In this document: positions 1 to 9,930 of the stretch, piece after piece
How the letters are laid out: the number at the start of each line of letters is the position of its first letter
Position numbering within the stretch: position 1 is the stretch's first letter
Origin: Thioclava sp. GXIMD4216
GTDB lineage: Bacteria; Pseudomonadota; Alphaproteobacteria; Rhodobacterales; Rhodobacteraceae
Direction of reading: 5' to 3'
DNA: 64,000 bases
Assembly (NCBI RefSeq): GCF_037949285.1
Contig: NZ_CP149926.1
Coordinates: forward strand, 971,501-1,035,500
Translations under genes and position numbers: made by a program
Notes under the pieces: generated by a model
What the model saw: the letters and a program-made list of their open reading frames with translations, nothing else
Database searches by the model: none
Told to the model about the DNA's origin: nothing

Positions 1-1006
1 TATTGGTGCGCAGACGCAGGCTTTCGACGCGCAGCGCGGGGATGTGATAGGCGGCATCGGCATGCAGCATGGCGCGGTCGCAGACCGGCAGCGACAGATC
101 CATCGACCAACCACAGCGGGCGAACTGGCGCAAGATCGCGCCGGTAATGCGGCCATCGGCATCCGCTCCGATCTGGTAGTCCACGCGGAAGTCATGGCGC
201 TTGCCGGTGATGGTCATATCGTCATCGCGGTCATAGCGCATCTTGCAGGCGCGCCCCGTAACATGGGCGGCCACGGCGCAGGCGATGGCGGGCTGGTTGC
301 TTTGGCTTTCCTTGCCGCCGAACCCTCCGCCCATACGCCGCATCTCTATGCGTACGTCATGCATATGCAGGCCTAGGGCCTCGGCCACCTTATGCTGCAC
401 CTCGGTCGGGTGCTGGCTCGAGACGCGCAGGATCATCCCCTGATCCTGCGGCTCGGCCATGGCGGCTTGGCCTTCGAGGTAGAAATGCTCCTGACCGCCG
501 ATCTCGATACTTCCATGGGCGGTGAAAGCCGCCTGTGCCAAAGCCTCGGTCGGGTCGGTGTTTTCCCAGATGATCGGCCCGCCCTCATACCAGCTTTCAC
601 GGGCGATGGCTTGGTCGATGGTCAGGATCGGCGTACGGGGCGCATAGGTGATGCGGGCGCGGCGGGCGGCGATACGCGCGAGACGGTGCGAGGTGGCGAC
701 GACGATGAAGACGGGCTGGCCTAGGTAATGGACCTCACCCTCGGCCAGCAGAGGCTCGTGCCAGCCGCGGTTGGTGGAGGCGTCATTCTCGCCCGGAATA
801 TCGGCGGCGGTGAGGACCGTGATGACGCCCTCGCAGGCCCGGACTTCGGTGAGGTCGATCTCGGTGATCTCGGCGCTGGCCTCGGTTGAAAGACCGAAGG
901 CCAGATGCAGGCAGCCTTTCGGTTCGGGCAGGTCATCGAGATAGCGTGCCTGTCCGGTCACATGAAGGTGGGCGGAGTCATGGGGCAGCGGTTTGGCGAC
1001 GCTCAT
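1..1006 (-). CDS. xdhB: Xanthine dehydrogenase, molybdopterin-binding large subunit (N-terminal part; runs off the left edge)
   Basis: About 335 codons are visible on the minus strand with no stop before the window edge, so the gene is cut by the window. The start ATG at 1006 overlaps the xdhA stop (ATGA), which implies translational coupling. The translation opens [20 protein letters not shown] and continues with the [12 protein letters not shown] aldehyde oxidase a/b-hammerhead domain, followed by the glycine-rich molybdopterin-binding stretch [11 protein letters not shown] near residues 230-240. In the family this subunit carries the Mo cofactor and oxidises hypoxanthine and xanthine to urate. 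It pairs with XdhA, encoded just upstream. An XdhC-type insertion factor would be expected beyond the left edge. Confidence 0.93.
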   Translation of the reverse strand, partial: MSVAKPLPHDSAHLHVTGQARYLDDLPEPKGCLHLAFGLSTEASAEITEIDLTEVRACEGVITVLTAADIPGENDASTNRGWHEPLLAEGEVHYLGQPVFIVVATSHRLARIAARRARITYAPRTPILTIDQAIARESWYEGGPIIWENTDPTEALAQAAFTAHGSIEIGGQEHFYLEGQAAMAEPQDQGMILRVSSQHPTEVQHKVAEALGLHMHDVRIEMRRMGGGFGGKESQSNQPAIACAVAAHVTGRACKMRYDRDDDMTITGKRHDFRVDYQIGADADGRITGAILRQFARCGWSMDLSLPVCDRAMLHADAAYHIPALRVESLRLRTN

Positions 1007-2403
1007 GGCTGGACCTCCAGAATAGAGCTGTGCTGGCCCGTGAGATCGGCCAGATAGCGCAGCGCCAGCCCTTCGGCGGCTTTCAGGCGGTAATGCGCTG
1101 AGGCGCGCATATCGGACATTGGCTGGAAGTCGAGGCCAAGCGCGGGGAGCGCCGCGCGGAAGGTCTCATCCGACAGGGGCTTGCCGGTCAAGAGCGCCTC
1201 GAAGCCGCTGGCGCGTTTGGGGGTGCCTGCCATGCCGCCGAAAGCCACGCGGGCTGACGTGATGGTGGTCCCGTCAAGGGTCAGGTTGAAGGCGGCGCAG
1301 ACGGCGGAGATATCCTGATCGAAGCGTTTCGACAGCTTATAGGCGCGGAACTGCGGGGCGGATTTCGGGAAGGTGAGGCTTTCGACGAATTCGCCCGCGC
1401 GGCGGTCCTGTTTGCCGTAATCGAGGAAGAAGTCCTCAAGCGGCATCTCGCGGCGGTCGTCGCCTTGGCGCAGGGTCAGCGTCGCGCCAAGGGCGATGAG
1501 AGCGGGGGGCGTGTCGCCGATGGGCGAGCCATTGGCGATATTGCCGCCCAAGGTGGCCGCCTGACGCACCTGTTCGGAGGCGAAGCGGCGCAGGAGCTCG
1601 GCGAAACTGGGCAGATGCGGTGTGACCGCGCGGCGCAGGGCGGCGATTGTGGTGGCGGCGCCCACGGTGAGATGGGTGTCGGTTTCCTTGATCTGGGCGA
1701 GGTCTTCGCATTGGCCGAGGAAGGCCACGAGGGGCAGGTCTTGCAGTTTCTTGGTGACCCAGAGCCCGACATCGGTGGCGCCGCCGATCAGCGTGGCCTG
1801 CGGGTGGGCAAGATACCATTCGGCCAGATCTTTTGTGGAGCGGGGGAGGAAGGGAGGCTGTCTGCCTCCCTCTGGTCCTGCGGACCATTCACCCTCCGAG
1901 GATATTTCCGGCAGCTGGAGGGGGCTGTCCATCCAGTCGGGTTTCGGGCTTTGGCTGGCGGCTTTGGCTGCGCGGATGATCGGGGCGTAGCCGGTGCAGC
2001 GGCAGAGGTTCCCTGCGAGGAGGTCGTCGTGGTCGGTCTGGTCGTTCTGGTGGGCGCAGGCCAGCGAGGCGATGATGCCCGGTGTGCAGAAGCCGCATTG
2101 GCTGCCGTGATGGGTGATCATGCTGTCCTGCACGGGGTGGCACTGGCCTTTTGGGCCGCTGATGCCTTCGACCGTGCGCAGGGCGCGGCCATGAAGCTGC
2201 GGCATCATCAGGATACAGGCGTTGAGCGGTCTGGAGCCTGCGGCATCGGTGAGGATGACCGTGCAGGCGCCGCAATCGCCTTCGTTGCAGCCTTCTTTTG
2301 TTCCGGTGAGGCCTTCGGCGCGCAGCCAGTCGAGGACCGATTGCGTCGGGTCGCTTAGGGCAACGCGGCGGGTTTCTCCGTTGAGAAGAAACGTAATTTC
2401 CAT
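1003..2403 (-). CDS. xdhA: Xanthine dehydrogenase small subunit (2Fe-2S and FAD domains)
   Basis: 466 aa, the usual length for the bacterial FeS/FAD subunit. The N-terminal plant-type ferredoxin domain has Cys39, 44, 47 and 63, and the second helical 2Fe-2S domain has Cys103, 106, 134 and 136 ([19 protein letters not shown]). An FAD-binding domain follows, with LIGGATDVG near residue 195 and [15 protein letters not shown]. The frame is open a further 107 codons upstream, but homology begins at [10 protein letters not shown], so ATG 2403 is chosen; its Shine-Dalgarno is weak. The subunit passes electrons from the Mo centre of XdhB through the FeS clusters to FAD and NAD+. It is divergent from dnaE. 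Confidence 0.95.
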   Translation of the reverse strand: MEITFLLNGETRRVALSDPTQSVLDWLRAEGLTGTKEGCNEGDCGACTVILTDAAGSRPLNACILMMPQLHGRALRTVEGISGPKGQCHPVQDSMITHHGSQCGFCTPGIIASLACAHQNDQTDHDDLLAGNLCRCTGYAPIIRAAKAASQSPKPDWMDSPLQLPEISSEGEWSAGPEGGRQPPFLPRSTKDLAEWYLAHPQATLIGGATDVGLWVTKKLQDLPLVAFLGQCEDLAQIKETDTHLTVGAATTIAALRRAVTPHLPSFAELLRRFASEQVRQAATLGGNIANGSPIGDTPPALIALGATLTLRQGDDRREMPLEDFFLDYGKQDRRAGEFVESLTFPKSAPQFRAYKLSKRFDQDISAVCAAFNLTLDGTTITSARVAFGGMAGTPKRASGFEALLTGKPLSDETFRAALPALGLDFQPMSDMRASAHYRLKAAEGLALRYLADLTGQHSSILEVQP

Positions 2404-2704
2404 GAGAAGACTTTCGCCACGGTACAGCTGTGAAGTGCGACCCCGCCCGATGTGGCGTAGAACGGAGGCGCGGCTCTGTCTGGCAGAACCCCAAGCCCAG
2501 AAAAGCGTATCGGGTGGAGATGATGCAAGGCTGAACCGGAATCTGGCGGCGGGGCGGCGGGTAACGTGCCTGTAAATTGTGCGACCTGTATGAAAAGCGG
2601 TCAATCGGAAAAAGCGGAGCTTGTGATGTGGCGGGAGGAAATTTGACAGGCTGTTCGTGCGATCAGGCTTTTCGCGGGTGGTTTGCGCGCGTAGATTGGC
2701 GGGT
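2404..2704. other. Intergenic region between divergent xdhA and dnaE
   Basis: 301 bases with no gene I can support. It must hold the promoters of both xdhA (leftward) and dnaE (rightward). A perfect TTGACA hexamer lies at 2643-2648 on the plus strand, but I see no good -10 element at 16-18 bases from it. No clear regulator operator was recognised. Confidence 0.5.
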
Positions 2705-5700
2705 ATGACAGAGCCTCGATTCATTCACCTGCGCGTCCATACCGAATATTCGCTGCTTGAGGGGGCTGTGCCCGTCAAGAAGCTGATCAAGATGTGTGAC
2801 GCGGCCAATATGCCCGCCGTTGCCGTCACCGACACCAATGCGATGTTTTCCGCTTTGGAGTTTTCGGTCAATTCGAAGGGGGCGGGATTGCAGCCTATTC
2901 TGGGCTGTCAGGTGTCTGTGGCCTATGATCCGGCGCGACCGGGTGAAAAGATCCGGCTGCCGGCGCCAGTGGTGCTTCTGGCCCAGAACGAGACGGGTTA
3001 CGAGAACCTGATGGAGCTGTCGACCTGCCTCTATGTGGGCAAGAATGGCGATCTGGTGCAGGTCACCACCGAGCAGCTTGCGGCGCATTCCGAGGGGATC
3101 ATCTGTCTGAGCGGCGGTGCGGAGGGGCCTGTGGGCAAGTTCTTGCAGAATGGCCAGCCGGATCGGGCGCGGGCGCTGATGGAGCGTCTGGCCGCGATTT
3201 ATCCCGACCGTCTCTATGTCGAATTGCAGCGTCATCCGGGCGAGGATGGGCGCAATACCGAAGCCGAACGTCTGACCGAGCGCGGCTTTGTCGAAATGGC
3301 CTATGAGATGGGTCTGCCGCTGGTGGCCACCAATGATGTCTATTTTCCCAAGGCCGAGATGTACGAGGCGCATGATGCGCTGATCTGCATTGCGGAGGGG
3401 GCCTATGTCGACCAGATCGAGCCGCGCCGCCGTTTGACGCCCCAGCATTATTTCAAATCCGAAGCCGAGATGGTGGCGCTGTTTTCCGATCTGCCGGAGG
3501 CTTTGGAGAATACCGTCGAGATCGCGCGGCGCTGTGCTTATGGGGCCTCGAAGATTGACCCGATCCTGCCCAAATTCGCCGATGACGAGGTCGAGGAATT
3601 GCGCCGTCAGGCGTGGGAGGGCCTGCGCAACCGGCTTGAGGTGATCGAGGCGGCGTCCCCTGTCGAGGACTATGAGGCGCGGCTGAAATTCGAGCTTGGG
3701 ATCATCGAACAGATGGGATTTCCGGGCTACTTCCTGATTGTGGCCGACTTTATCAAATGGGCGAAGGCGCATGATATTCCGGTGGGGCCGGGGCGGGGGT
3801 CGGGGGCAGGTTCGCTTGTGGCCTATGCGCTGACCATTACCGACCTTGATCCCTTGCGCTATTCGCTGCTGTTCGAACGCTTCCTGAACCCCGAGCGGGT
3901 CTCGATGCCGGACTTCGATATCGACTTCTGCATGGATCGCCGCGAAGAGGTGATCAAATATGTGCAGCAGAAATACGGGCGCGAGAAGGTGGGCCAGATC
4001 ATCACCTTCGGTGCGCTTCTGTCGAAGGCCGCCGTGCGCGATGTGGGGCGGGTGTTGCAGATGTCCTTCGGGCAGGTGGACCGGCTTTCCAAGATGATCC
4101 CCGTCGAGGGGGTGAAGCCCGTCTCGATCGAGAAGGCGCTGGCCGATGAGCCGCGTCTGCGCGAGGCGGCAAAGAACGAAGAGGTCGTGGCACGGTTGTT
4201 GAAATATGCCCAGCAGGTGGAAGGATTGCTGCGCAATGCCTCGACCCACGCGGCAGGGGTGGTGATTGGCGACCGTCCGCTGGACCATCTGGTGCCGCTC
4301 TATCAGGATCCGCGATCCGACATGCCGGCGACCCAGTTCAATATGAAATGGGTTGAAAGCGCGGGTCTGGTGAAATTCGACTTTCTGGGTCTGAAGACAC
4401 TGACCGTCGTGCAATCGGCGATGAACCTGATCTTCAAATCGGGCAGGCCGCTCCATGTGGATGCGCATGGCAACCAGCTTTATGAACCGGCTGCGGGGGG
4501 CGAGAACCAGATCAACCTTATCCCGCTGGATGATCAGAAGACCTATGATCTTTACTCCAGCGCGCATACGGTTGCGGTGTTTCAGGTGGAATCCGAGGGG
4601 ATGAAATCGGCGCTGCGCCAGATGAAACCCACCTGTATCGAGGATATCGTGGCGCTGGTGGCTTTGTATCGCCCGGGCCCGATGGAGAATATCCCGACCT
4701 ATTGCGATGTGAAACACGGGCGCAAGCCGTTGGAATCCGTGCATAAGACCATCGACCATATTCTGGCCGAGACCCAAGGCATCATCGTCTATCAGGAACA
4801 GGTGATGCAGATCGCGCAGGAGATGGCGGGCTATACGCTGGGCGGGGCCGACCTTCTGCGCCGCGCGATGGGTAAGAAGATCAAGGAGGCGATGGATGCC
4901 GAGCGCCCGAAATTTGAATCGGGGGCGGCGAAGAACGGGGTCGACAAGAAGAAGGCCTCGGAGGTTTTCGACCTTCTGGAGAAATTCGCCAATTACGGCT
5001 TCAACAAATCCCACGCCGCGGCCTATGCGGTGGTCAGCTATTACACCGCTTGGCTGAAGGCCAACCATCCTGTCGAGTTCATGGGCGGGGTGATGAATTG
5101 CGATATCCATCTGACCGAGAAGCTTGCGATCTATGCGCAGGAGGTCAAGAAGGGCTTGGGTGCCGAGATCGTGCCGCCCTGTGTGAACCGCTCTTTGGCG
5201 ACCTTTGATGTGGTGGACCAGAAGCTGGTTTACGCATTGGGCGCGCTGAAGAATGTGGGTGTCGAGGCGATGGAGATGATCGTCAGGGCGCGTCAGGTGG
5301 AGGGGCGCGATAAGCCCTTCCGTGATCTCTTTGATTTCGCCCGCCGTGTTGATCTGAAGCGGGTTGGCAAGCGGCCATTGGAGATGCTGGCGCGGGCGGG
5401 GGCCTTTGACCAGTTGGACCCGAACCGCAAGCGGGTGTTCCAGTCGCTGGACAGTCTGGTGGCATGGTCGGGGGCGGTGATCGAGGCGAAGAATTCGGCG
5501 CAGGTGTCTTTGTTTGGCGATGCGGGCGATGATCTGCCGCCGCCGCGCATGGCCGATACCGATGACTGGTTGCCGGGCGAGAAGCTGGCCGAAGAGCATA
5601 AGGCCATCGGCTTCTATCTCTCGGGCCATCCGCTGGAAGACTATATGCCCGCGCTCAAGCGCAAGAAGGTGATGACGCTCGACGAGATCCACGCCAAGGC

Positions 5701-6217
5701 GCTGAACGGCCCCTTTGCGGCGAAGATCGCGGGCGAGGTGGCTTCGGTGCGCGAGAAGAAATCGGCCAAGGGGAACCGCTTTGCCTTTGTCGCGCTGTCG
5801 GATGCCTCGGGGCCTTACGAGGTGGCCTTCTGGTCCGAGGCGCTGGAGGCGTCACGCGCGGTGCTGGAGACGGGGCGGCTTCTGGTGCTGAACGTCAAGG
5901 TCGAGGTGGATGGCGAGTCGGTGCGGATGGTCGCCGGTTCGGCCAGCCCTGTGGATACGATGGTCGCCGATGCCGGTGGCACGGGGTTGATGATTCACGT
6001 GGAAACACCGGAAGCCGTGCCGTCGATTGCGTCGCTCTTGGGGCGGCTGGAGGAAGAGGGCAAGGTGCGCTCGCGCGGGCCGATCAGTTTCACGGTGTTC
6101 GATGCCGAGAAGAACTGTCGCTATGAATTGGCGACGGGGCGCGATTTTCCGGTGAACCCGCAGATCAAAGGGGCGATCCGGTCCTTGCGCGGGGTGTCGA
6201 TGGTGGAAGAAATCTGA
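2705..6217 (+). CDS. dnaE: DNA polymerase III alpha subunit
   Basis: 1170 aa, typical for the alphaproteobacterial replicative polymerase. The order is an N-terminal PHP domain ([16 protein letters not shown]), a palm domain with catalytic Asp403 and Asp405 in PDFDIDF and a third Asp at 559 (VKFDFLGLK), a fingers region, a helix-hairpin-helix region, and a C-terminal OB fold from about residue 1000 ([18 protein letters not shown]). ATG 2705 is preferred over an in-frame start 16 codons upstream because [12 protein letters not shown] matches the family start. It synthesises the chromosome as part of the Pol III holoenzyme. It is monocistronic here and ends in a long inverted repeat shared with convergent map. 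Confidence 0.98.
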   Translation: MTEPRFIHLRVHTEYSLLEGAVPVKKLIKMCDAANMPAVAVTDTNAMFSALEFSVNSKGAGLQPILGCQVSVAYDPARPGEKIRLPAPVVLLAQNETGYENLMELSTCLYVGKNGDLVQVTTEQLAAHSEGIICLSGGAEGPVGKFLQNGQPDRARALMERLAAIYPDRLYVELQRHPGEDGRNTEAERLTERGFVEMAYEMGLPLVATNDVYFPKAEMYEAHDALICIAEGAYVDQIEPRRRLTPQHYFKSEAEMVALFSDLPEALENTVEIARRCAYGASKIDPILPKFADDEVEELRRQAWEGLRNRLEVIEAASPVEDYEARLKFELGIIEQMGFPGYFLIVADFIKWAKAHDIPVGPGRGSGAGSLVAYALTITDLDPLRYSLLFERFLNPERVSMPDFDIDFCMDRREEVIKYVQQKYGREKVGQIITFGALLSKAAVRDVGRVLQMSFGQVDRLSKMIPVEGVKPVSIEKALADEPRLREAAKNEEVVARLLKYAQQVEGLLRNASTHAAGVVIGDRPLDHLVPLYQDPRSDMPATQFNMKWVESAGLVKFDFLGLKTLTVVQSAMNLIFKSGRPLHVDAHGNQLYEPAAGGENQINLIPLDDQKTYDLYSSAHTVAVFQVESEGMKSALRQMKPTCIEDIVALVALYRPGPMENIPTYCDVKHGRKPLESVHKTIDHILAETQGIIVYQEQVMQIAQEMAGYTLGGADLLRRAMGKKIKEAMDAERPKFESGAAKNGVDKKKASEVFDLLEKFANYGFNKSHAAAYAVVSYYTAWLKANHPVEFMGGVMNCDIHLTEKLAIYAQEVKKGLGAEIVPPCVNRSLATFDVVDQKLVYALGALKNVGVEAMEMIVRARQVEGRDKPFRDLFDFARRVDLKRVGKRPLEMLARAGAFDQLDPNRKRVFQSLDSLVAWSGAVIEAKNSAQVSLFGDAGDDLPPPRMADTDDWLPGEKLAEEHKAIGFYLSGHPLEDYMPALKRKKVMTLDEIHAKALNGPFAAKIAGEVASVREKKSAKGNRFAFVALSDASGPYEVAFWSEALEASRAVLETGRLLVLNVKVEVDGESVRMVAGSASPVDTMVADAGGTGLMIHVETPEAVPSIASLLGRLEEEGKVRSRGPISFTVFDAEKNCRYELATGRDFPVNPQIKGAIRSLRGVSMVEEI

Positions 6218-6224
6218 GGCGGGG

Positions 6225-6263
6225 CCGATTTTAACGGGGCCATCGAGACCCCGTCAAAATCGG
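6225..6263. terminator. Bidirectional terminator-like hairpin between dnaE and map
   Basis: Arms CCGATTTT-a-ACGGGG (6225-6239) and CCCCGT-c-AAAATCGG (6249-6263) pair over 14 of 15 positions around a 9-base loop. The site sits between two convergent stop codons. The U-rich parts are inside the stem rather than after it, so termination may be imperfect. Confidence 0.6.
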
Positions 6264-6315
6264 TCAGGCCGCGCGCGGCCTTCCGGGCGCGTTATCCACC
6301 CGTTTAGCCCCCCGT

Positions 6316-7128
6316 TCAGCCCCATGTCGGGTGGAAGCGGTTCTTGGCGCTGAGGGTGAAGATCTCGCAGCCATCTGCCGTGACGCCCACGCAATGTTCG
6401 AATTGCGCCGAGAGCGATTTGTCGCGGGTGACGGCCGTCCAGTCATCGGCCAGCACCTTGGTGTCGGGGCGGCCCAGATTGACCATCGGCTCGATCGTGA
6501 AGATCATGCCTTCTTCCAGCACCGCGCCTGCGCCCGCGCGGCCGTAGTGCAGCACATTTGGCGGGGCGTGGAAGACGCGGCCCACGCCGTGGCCGCAGAA
6601 GTCGCGCACGACGCTCATGCGGTTGGACTCGACATATTTCTGGATCGCATGGCCGATATCGCCGAAGGTATTGCCGGGTTTGACCTGATCGATGCCGATC
6701 ATCAGCGCGTCATAGGTGACCTGAATCAGGCGCTCGGCTTTGCGGGTCAGATTGCCCGCCACATACATGCGCGAGCTGTCGCCGAACCAGCCATCCTTGA
6801 TGACGGTGATGTCGATGTTCAGGATGTCGCCATCCTTGATCACCTTATCGCCCGGAATGCCGTGGCAGACCACATGGTTGACCGAGATGCAGGAGGCATG
6901 CTGGTAGCCGCGATAGCCGATGGTGGCCGAGATGGTGCCAAGCTCTTCGACCCGTTTGCGGATGAAGGTCTCCAGATCCATCGTGGTGATGCCGGGGCGG
7001 ACATGGTCTGCCACCTCGTCGAGGATCTGCGAGGTCACGGCACAGGCGGCTCGGATGCCGTCGAAGTCCTCTTCGGTATTATAGATGCGGATCCCGTCTT
7101 TCGTCACGCGGCCTTGGGCTTCATCCAC
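6316..7128 (-). CDS. map: Type I methionine aminopeptidase
   Basis: 270 aa, pita-bread fold. The five metal ligands are visible: Asp106 (NIDITVI), Asp117 (WFGDSSRMY), His180 (CGHGVGRVFH), Glu213 (FTIEPM) and Glu244 (QFEHCVGVT); His89 in CHGIPG is the conserved substrate-proximal histidine. It removes the initiator methionine from nascent proteins in the cytoplasm. The length is that of the short class Ia enzymes without an N-terminal zinc finger. It is convergent with dnaE and divergent from the next gene, with about 118 bases between the starts. Confidence 0.97.
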   Translation of the reverse strand: MDEAQGRVTKDGIRIYNTEEDFDGIRAACAVTSQILDEVADHVRPGITTMDLETFIRKRVEELGTISATIGYRGYQHASCISVNHVVCHGIPGDKVIKDGDILNIDITVIKDGWFGDSSRMYVAGNLTRKAERLIQVTYDALMIGIDQVKPGNTFGDIGHAIQKYVESNRMSVVRDFCGHGVGRVFHAPPNVLHYGRAGAGAVLEEGMIFTIEPMVNLGRPDTKVLADDWTAVTRDKSLSAQFEHCVGVTADGCEIFTLSAKNRFHPTWG

Positions 7129-7246
7129 CGGCTTTCTCCTTCATTCGCTTACCCCCTAGTTAATCACAAAAGCGGGCAATGACTAGGGCTTGGGCTTTCC
7201 GCCCCTCGCAACCCGGCCTATACCTATGTGCAAAGGAGATAAACCC

Positions 7247-7975
7247 ATGTCCAATCCTACTGCCGCGATCCTGATCATCGGTGACGAAATCCTGTCGGGG
7301 CGCACCCGCGAGGGCAATGCCTATTATCTTGCGGGCGAGCTGACCAAGGCGGGGATCGACCTGAAGGAGGTGCGGATTGTTGCGGATGATCAGGACCAGA
7401 TCGTCAGCGCGATCCATGCGCTGTCAGCGGCCTATGACACGCTGTTTACCTCGGGCGGGATCGGGCCGACCCATGATGACATCACCGCCGATGCGGTAGG
7501 GGCGGCCTTTGGCGCGAAAGTGGATGTGCGCGAGGATGCCAAGGCGCTGCTGGCGGCGCATTATGCCGCACGCGGGGCCGAGTTCACGCCCGCGCGGATG
7601 CGGATGGCGCGCATCCCCGAAGGGGCCACGCTGATCGACAACCCTGTCTCTGTCGCGCCCGGATTTACCATGGGCAATGTGCATGTGATGGCGGGCGTGC
7701 CCAATGTGTTTCAGGCGATGGTGGCAAGCGTGCTGCCGACGTTTACGGGCGGCGCGCCGGTTCTGTCGCGCAGCCTGCGGGTGCCGCGCCCTGAATCCGA
7801 GATTGCCGAGCCGCTGCGCGATCTGGCCCAGACCTATGAGGATCTGTCCTTCGGGTCCTATCCCTTTGTCACCGACGGGAATTACGGCGTGAACCTTGTG
7901 GTGCGCGGGCAGGATGAGGCGCGGCTCGAGGCGGCATTCGCGGCACTCAAAGCCGCTTTTCCCGAGGGCCAATGA
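7247..7975 (+). CDS. Competence/damage-inducible (CinA-type) molybdopterin-binding domain protein
   Basis: 242 aa. It carries a single MoCF-biosynthesis domain: GDEILSGRTREGN at residues 13-25 and TSGGIGPTHDDITADAV around residue 70. It lacks the C-terminal nicotinamide-nucleotide amidase domain of full-length CinA. The start is fixed by a good Shine-Dalgarno (AAAGGAGAT, 7232-7240) before ATG 7247. Family members bind molybdopterin or act as nucleotide pyrophosphatases; the exact substrate cannot be read from sequence. The stop overlaps the start of the GNAT gene (ATGA), so it is the first gene of a three-gene coupled unit. Confidence 0.88.
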   Translation: MSNPTAAILIIGDEILSGRTREGNAYYLAGELTKAGIDLKEVRIVADDQDQIVSAIHALSAAYDTLFTSGGIGPTHDDITADAVGAAFGAKVDVREDAKALLAAHYAARGAEFTPARMRMARIPEGATLIDNPVSVAPGFTMGNVHVMAGVPNVFQAMVASVLPTFTGGAPVLSRSLRVPRPESEIAEPLRDLAQTYEDLSFGSYPFVTDGNYGVNLVVRGQDEARLEAAFAALKAAFPEGQ

Positions 7976-8685
7976 TGTCGGATGCCGATTTCTATGAGGT
8001 GATCGACCGCACGTGGCCTGCGGCATCCTTCCGGCAGGTGGGGGGCTTTACACTGCGCGAGGGGCAGGGCGGGGGCAGCCGCGTGGGGTCTGCCTCTTTG
8101 GATGTGGCTTTGCCCGAGGCGGATATCGAGGCAGCCATCGCCGGCCATCACGCCTTGGGCCAGCCGGTGAAATTCCAGATCCGTGACGGTCAGGAAGATC
8201 TGGATCAGGCACTGGCCGCACGCGGGTTTCAGGTGCTTGATCCGACCGTGGTGTTTTGCGCGCCCTGTGCGGCCTTTGACAGCCCGCACGCGCTTTCGGC
8301 CTTCAGTCACTGGCCGCCTCTGGCCATCACCCGCGAAATCTTCGAGGAAGATGGCATCAATGCTGCCCGTCAGGCGGTGATGGCTCGGGTGAAAGGCCCT
8401 GCCTGTGTGATCTTGGGCCGCGATGGTGACCGCGCGGCGGGGGCAGCTTTTGTCGCCTGCGCGGGGAGCGATGCGATGATCCATGCGGTCAATACGCGCC
8501 CTGCCTTCCGGCGCCGCGGGGTGGCGCGCCATATCATGGGCGAAGCCGCCCGCTGGGCCACCGCTCAAGGGGCGTCGCATCTGTGGCTTGTTGTGCGGGC
8601 CTCGAACGAAGGGGCCATTGCGCTTTATACTCGCTTGGGTATGATAGAACAGGGCCGTTATCATTACCGTTTGGACGTTTCATGA
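7972..8685 (+). CDS. GNAT-family N-acetyltransferase
   Basis: 237 aa. The C-terminal half has the acetyl-CoA-binding motif RPAFRRRGVARHIMGEAARW (residues about 176-195) and the terminal LYTRLGMIEQGRYHYR strand-helix typical of GNAT enzymes. The N-terminal half is a degenerate GNAT-like region. The substrate is unknown. It is coupled to both neighbours by 4-base ATGA overlaps: the start at 7972 sits inside the stop of the CinA-type gene, and its own stop overlaps the start of the OmpA-like gene. Confidence 0.88.
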   Translation: MMSDADFYEVIDRTWPAASFRQVGGFTLREGQGGGSRVGSASLDVALPEADIEAAIAGHHALGQPVKFQIRDGQEDLDQALAARGFQVLDPTVVFCAPCAAFDSPHALSAFSHWPPLAITREIFEEDGINAARQAVMARVKGPACVILGRDGDRAAGAAFVACAGSDAMIHAVNTRPAFRRRGVARHIMGEAARWATAQGASHLWLVVRASNEGAIALYTRLGMIEQGRYHYRLDVS

Positions 8686-9629
8686 CCCTTCTGCGCTTTG
8701 CCCTTGTTCTTGGCTGTGTCTTTGGTGGCTCGGTGGCGGTTGCTGCGCCGATCCAGCTCGATCTGCCCGAGGATGCCTCGATCAGCGCTTCTGACAGTAA
8801 TCCCGCCACCGATTACAGCCTGCTGACCGGCCCGTGGACGGTCAAGTCGCGCGCGCCTTCCCGCGCGCTCGAGGGCACGCGGATCGATACGGCATGGCGT
8901 CTGCGTGGCAATCAGCAGACCACCTTGCAAATTCTGGCTCCGCTACGGGCGCAGATTGAGGATGCGGGCTACACGGTGCTGTATGATTGTGCCACGGATG
9001 CCTGCGGCGGGTTCGATTTCCGGTATCAGCTGGATCTCCTGCCCGAGCCGGGTATGCATATCGATCTGGGTGATTTCCTGTATCTGGCCGCCCGTAAGGG
9101 GCCGGAATATCTGGCATTGACGGTGAGCCGTTCCTCCAATTCCGGTTTTGTGAACCTGACCACGCTAAGCGCGGGCATTGTGGATGCCGCCCGCCCCGAT
9201 AACCCGTTGCAGATCACCACTGGGGCCAGCACCGGTGCCGAAAAGCGTCCTATCGGGACGTTGTTGCAAACCGAGGGGCACGGCATTCTGGGCGGGCTCG
9301 ATTTCGATAGCGGCTCGGACAAGCTGAAGCCGGGCAGCTATGACAGTCTTGCGGCGCTGGCCGATTATCTGGCCTCCGCACCCGATGCGACAATCGCTCT
9401 GGTGGGGCATACCGATATGGAAGGCGCGCTGGAGGGCAATATCGACCTGTCCAAACGCCGTGCCGCAGCCGTTCGGGCGCGTCTGATCAGTGATTACGGT
9501 ATCGCCCCCGAACGGATCGACGCCCAAGGCGCAGGCTGGCTGGCACCGATCACCACCAACCTGACGGAAGAGGGACGGCGCGCCAACCGTCGGGTGGAGG
9601 TCGTGCTGACTTCGACCCATCTCGACTAG
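8682..9629 (+). CDS. Exported OmpA-family (peptidoglycan-binding) protein
   Basis: 315 aa. Residues 1-22 form a signal peptide (MTLLRFALVLGCVFGGSVAVAA). The middle is a variable periplasmic region with two cysteines in YDCATDACGG. The C-terminus from about residue 205 is an OmpA/MotB domain (GLDFDSGSDKLKPGS, ALVGHTDMEG, NIDLSKRRAAAVRARL, RRANRRVEVVL), which binds diaminopimelate peptidoglycan. No beta-barrel is apparent, so it is probably a periplasmic envelope-linking protein. The start overlaps the GNAT stop (ATGA). The start codon at 8682 is chosen because it gives a clean signal peptide. Confidence 0.9.
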   Translation: MTLLRFALVLGCVFGGSVAVAAPIQLDLPEDASISASDSNPATDYSLLTGPWTVKSRAPSRALEGTRIDTAWRLRGNQQTTLQILAPLRAQIEDAGYTVLYDCATDACGGFDFRYQLDLLPEPGMHIDLGDFLYLAARKGPEYLALTVSRSSNSGFVNLTTLSAGIVDAARPDNPLQITTGASTGAEKRPIGTLLQTEGHGILGGLDFDSGSDKLKPGSYDSLAALADYLASAPDATIALVGHTDMEGALEGNIDLSKRRAAAVRARLISDYGIAPERIDAQGAGWLAPITTNLTEEGRRANRRVEVVLTSTHLD

Positions 9630-9930
9630 GTTCCGGACCTATGGATATGGTCCGTCGAGTCCGGATCTGATTGATCCGGAGCTCTACATCCTGACGAACG
9701 CGTTCTGCCCGACCGAGGCGCAGAGCCACGTCGAGGCCGCCCCGACGGATCGACAGCCGCCTGATCCGCGCCCTTGTCAGGCCGCGCGACAGGTGGCGGG
9801 GCAGGGCGGCAGGCATGTCCGGTTGGGAAACGATGCAGCGGATGGTGTGCCGGAGCACCTCCACGGCATGCGCAAAACCCACCTCCGCGTCCAGCCCGAG
9901 GTGGATCTGCTGTGTCAGATGCTCTGGCGC
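9630..9930. other. Gap between the OmpA-like gene and the LysR gene; no supported gene
   Basis: About 300 bases between convergent genes. On the minus strand a frame stays open from just after the LysR stop (9930) down to about 9550, and could start at GTG 9882, but the translation is Arg-rich, resembles no family I recognise, has no Shine-Dalgarno and runs into the OmpA-like gene. A plus-strand frame from about 9661 is also open. It could be a decayed gene or simply GC-rich spacer. Two small palindromes near 9634-9680 are listed separately. Confidence 0.4.
9634..9680 (+). terminator. Tandem small hairpins after the OmpA-like gene
   Basis: CGGACC (9634-9639) pairs with GGTCCG (9649-9654). 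A second, perfect 8-bp stem TCCGGATC (9660-9667) / GATCCGGA (9673-9680) has a 5-base loop. They start 5 bases after the stop codon. There is no following T run, so this is a weak or factor-dependent terminator candidate. Confidence 0.4.

Noticed and set aside
2643..2648. Perfect TTGACA as a dnaE promoter -35
   Set aside because: No acceptable -10 hexamer lies 16-18 bases downstream, so I did not call a promoter.
2404..2724. 107-codon N-terminal extension of xdhA
   Set aside because: Homology to the ferredoxin domain starts at the ATG at 2403; the upstream translation is Arg-rich and overlaps the dnaE promoter region.
2663..5692. Long (about 1009-codon) antisense open frame opposite dnaE
   Set aside because: It is a by-product of strong GC bias opposite a real gene; the translation is His/Arg-rich with no domain and no ribosome binding site.
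9550..9882. 110-codon minus-strand frame after LysR
   Set aside because: GTG start without Shine-Dalgarno, overlaps the OmpA-like gene and resembles no family; kept only as an open question.
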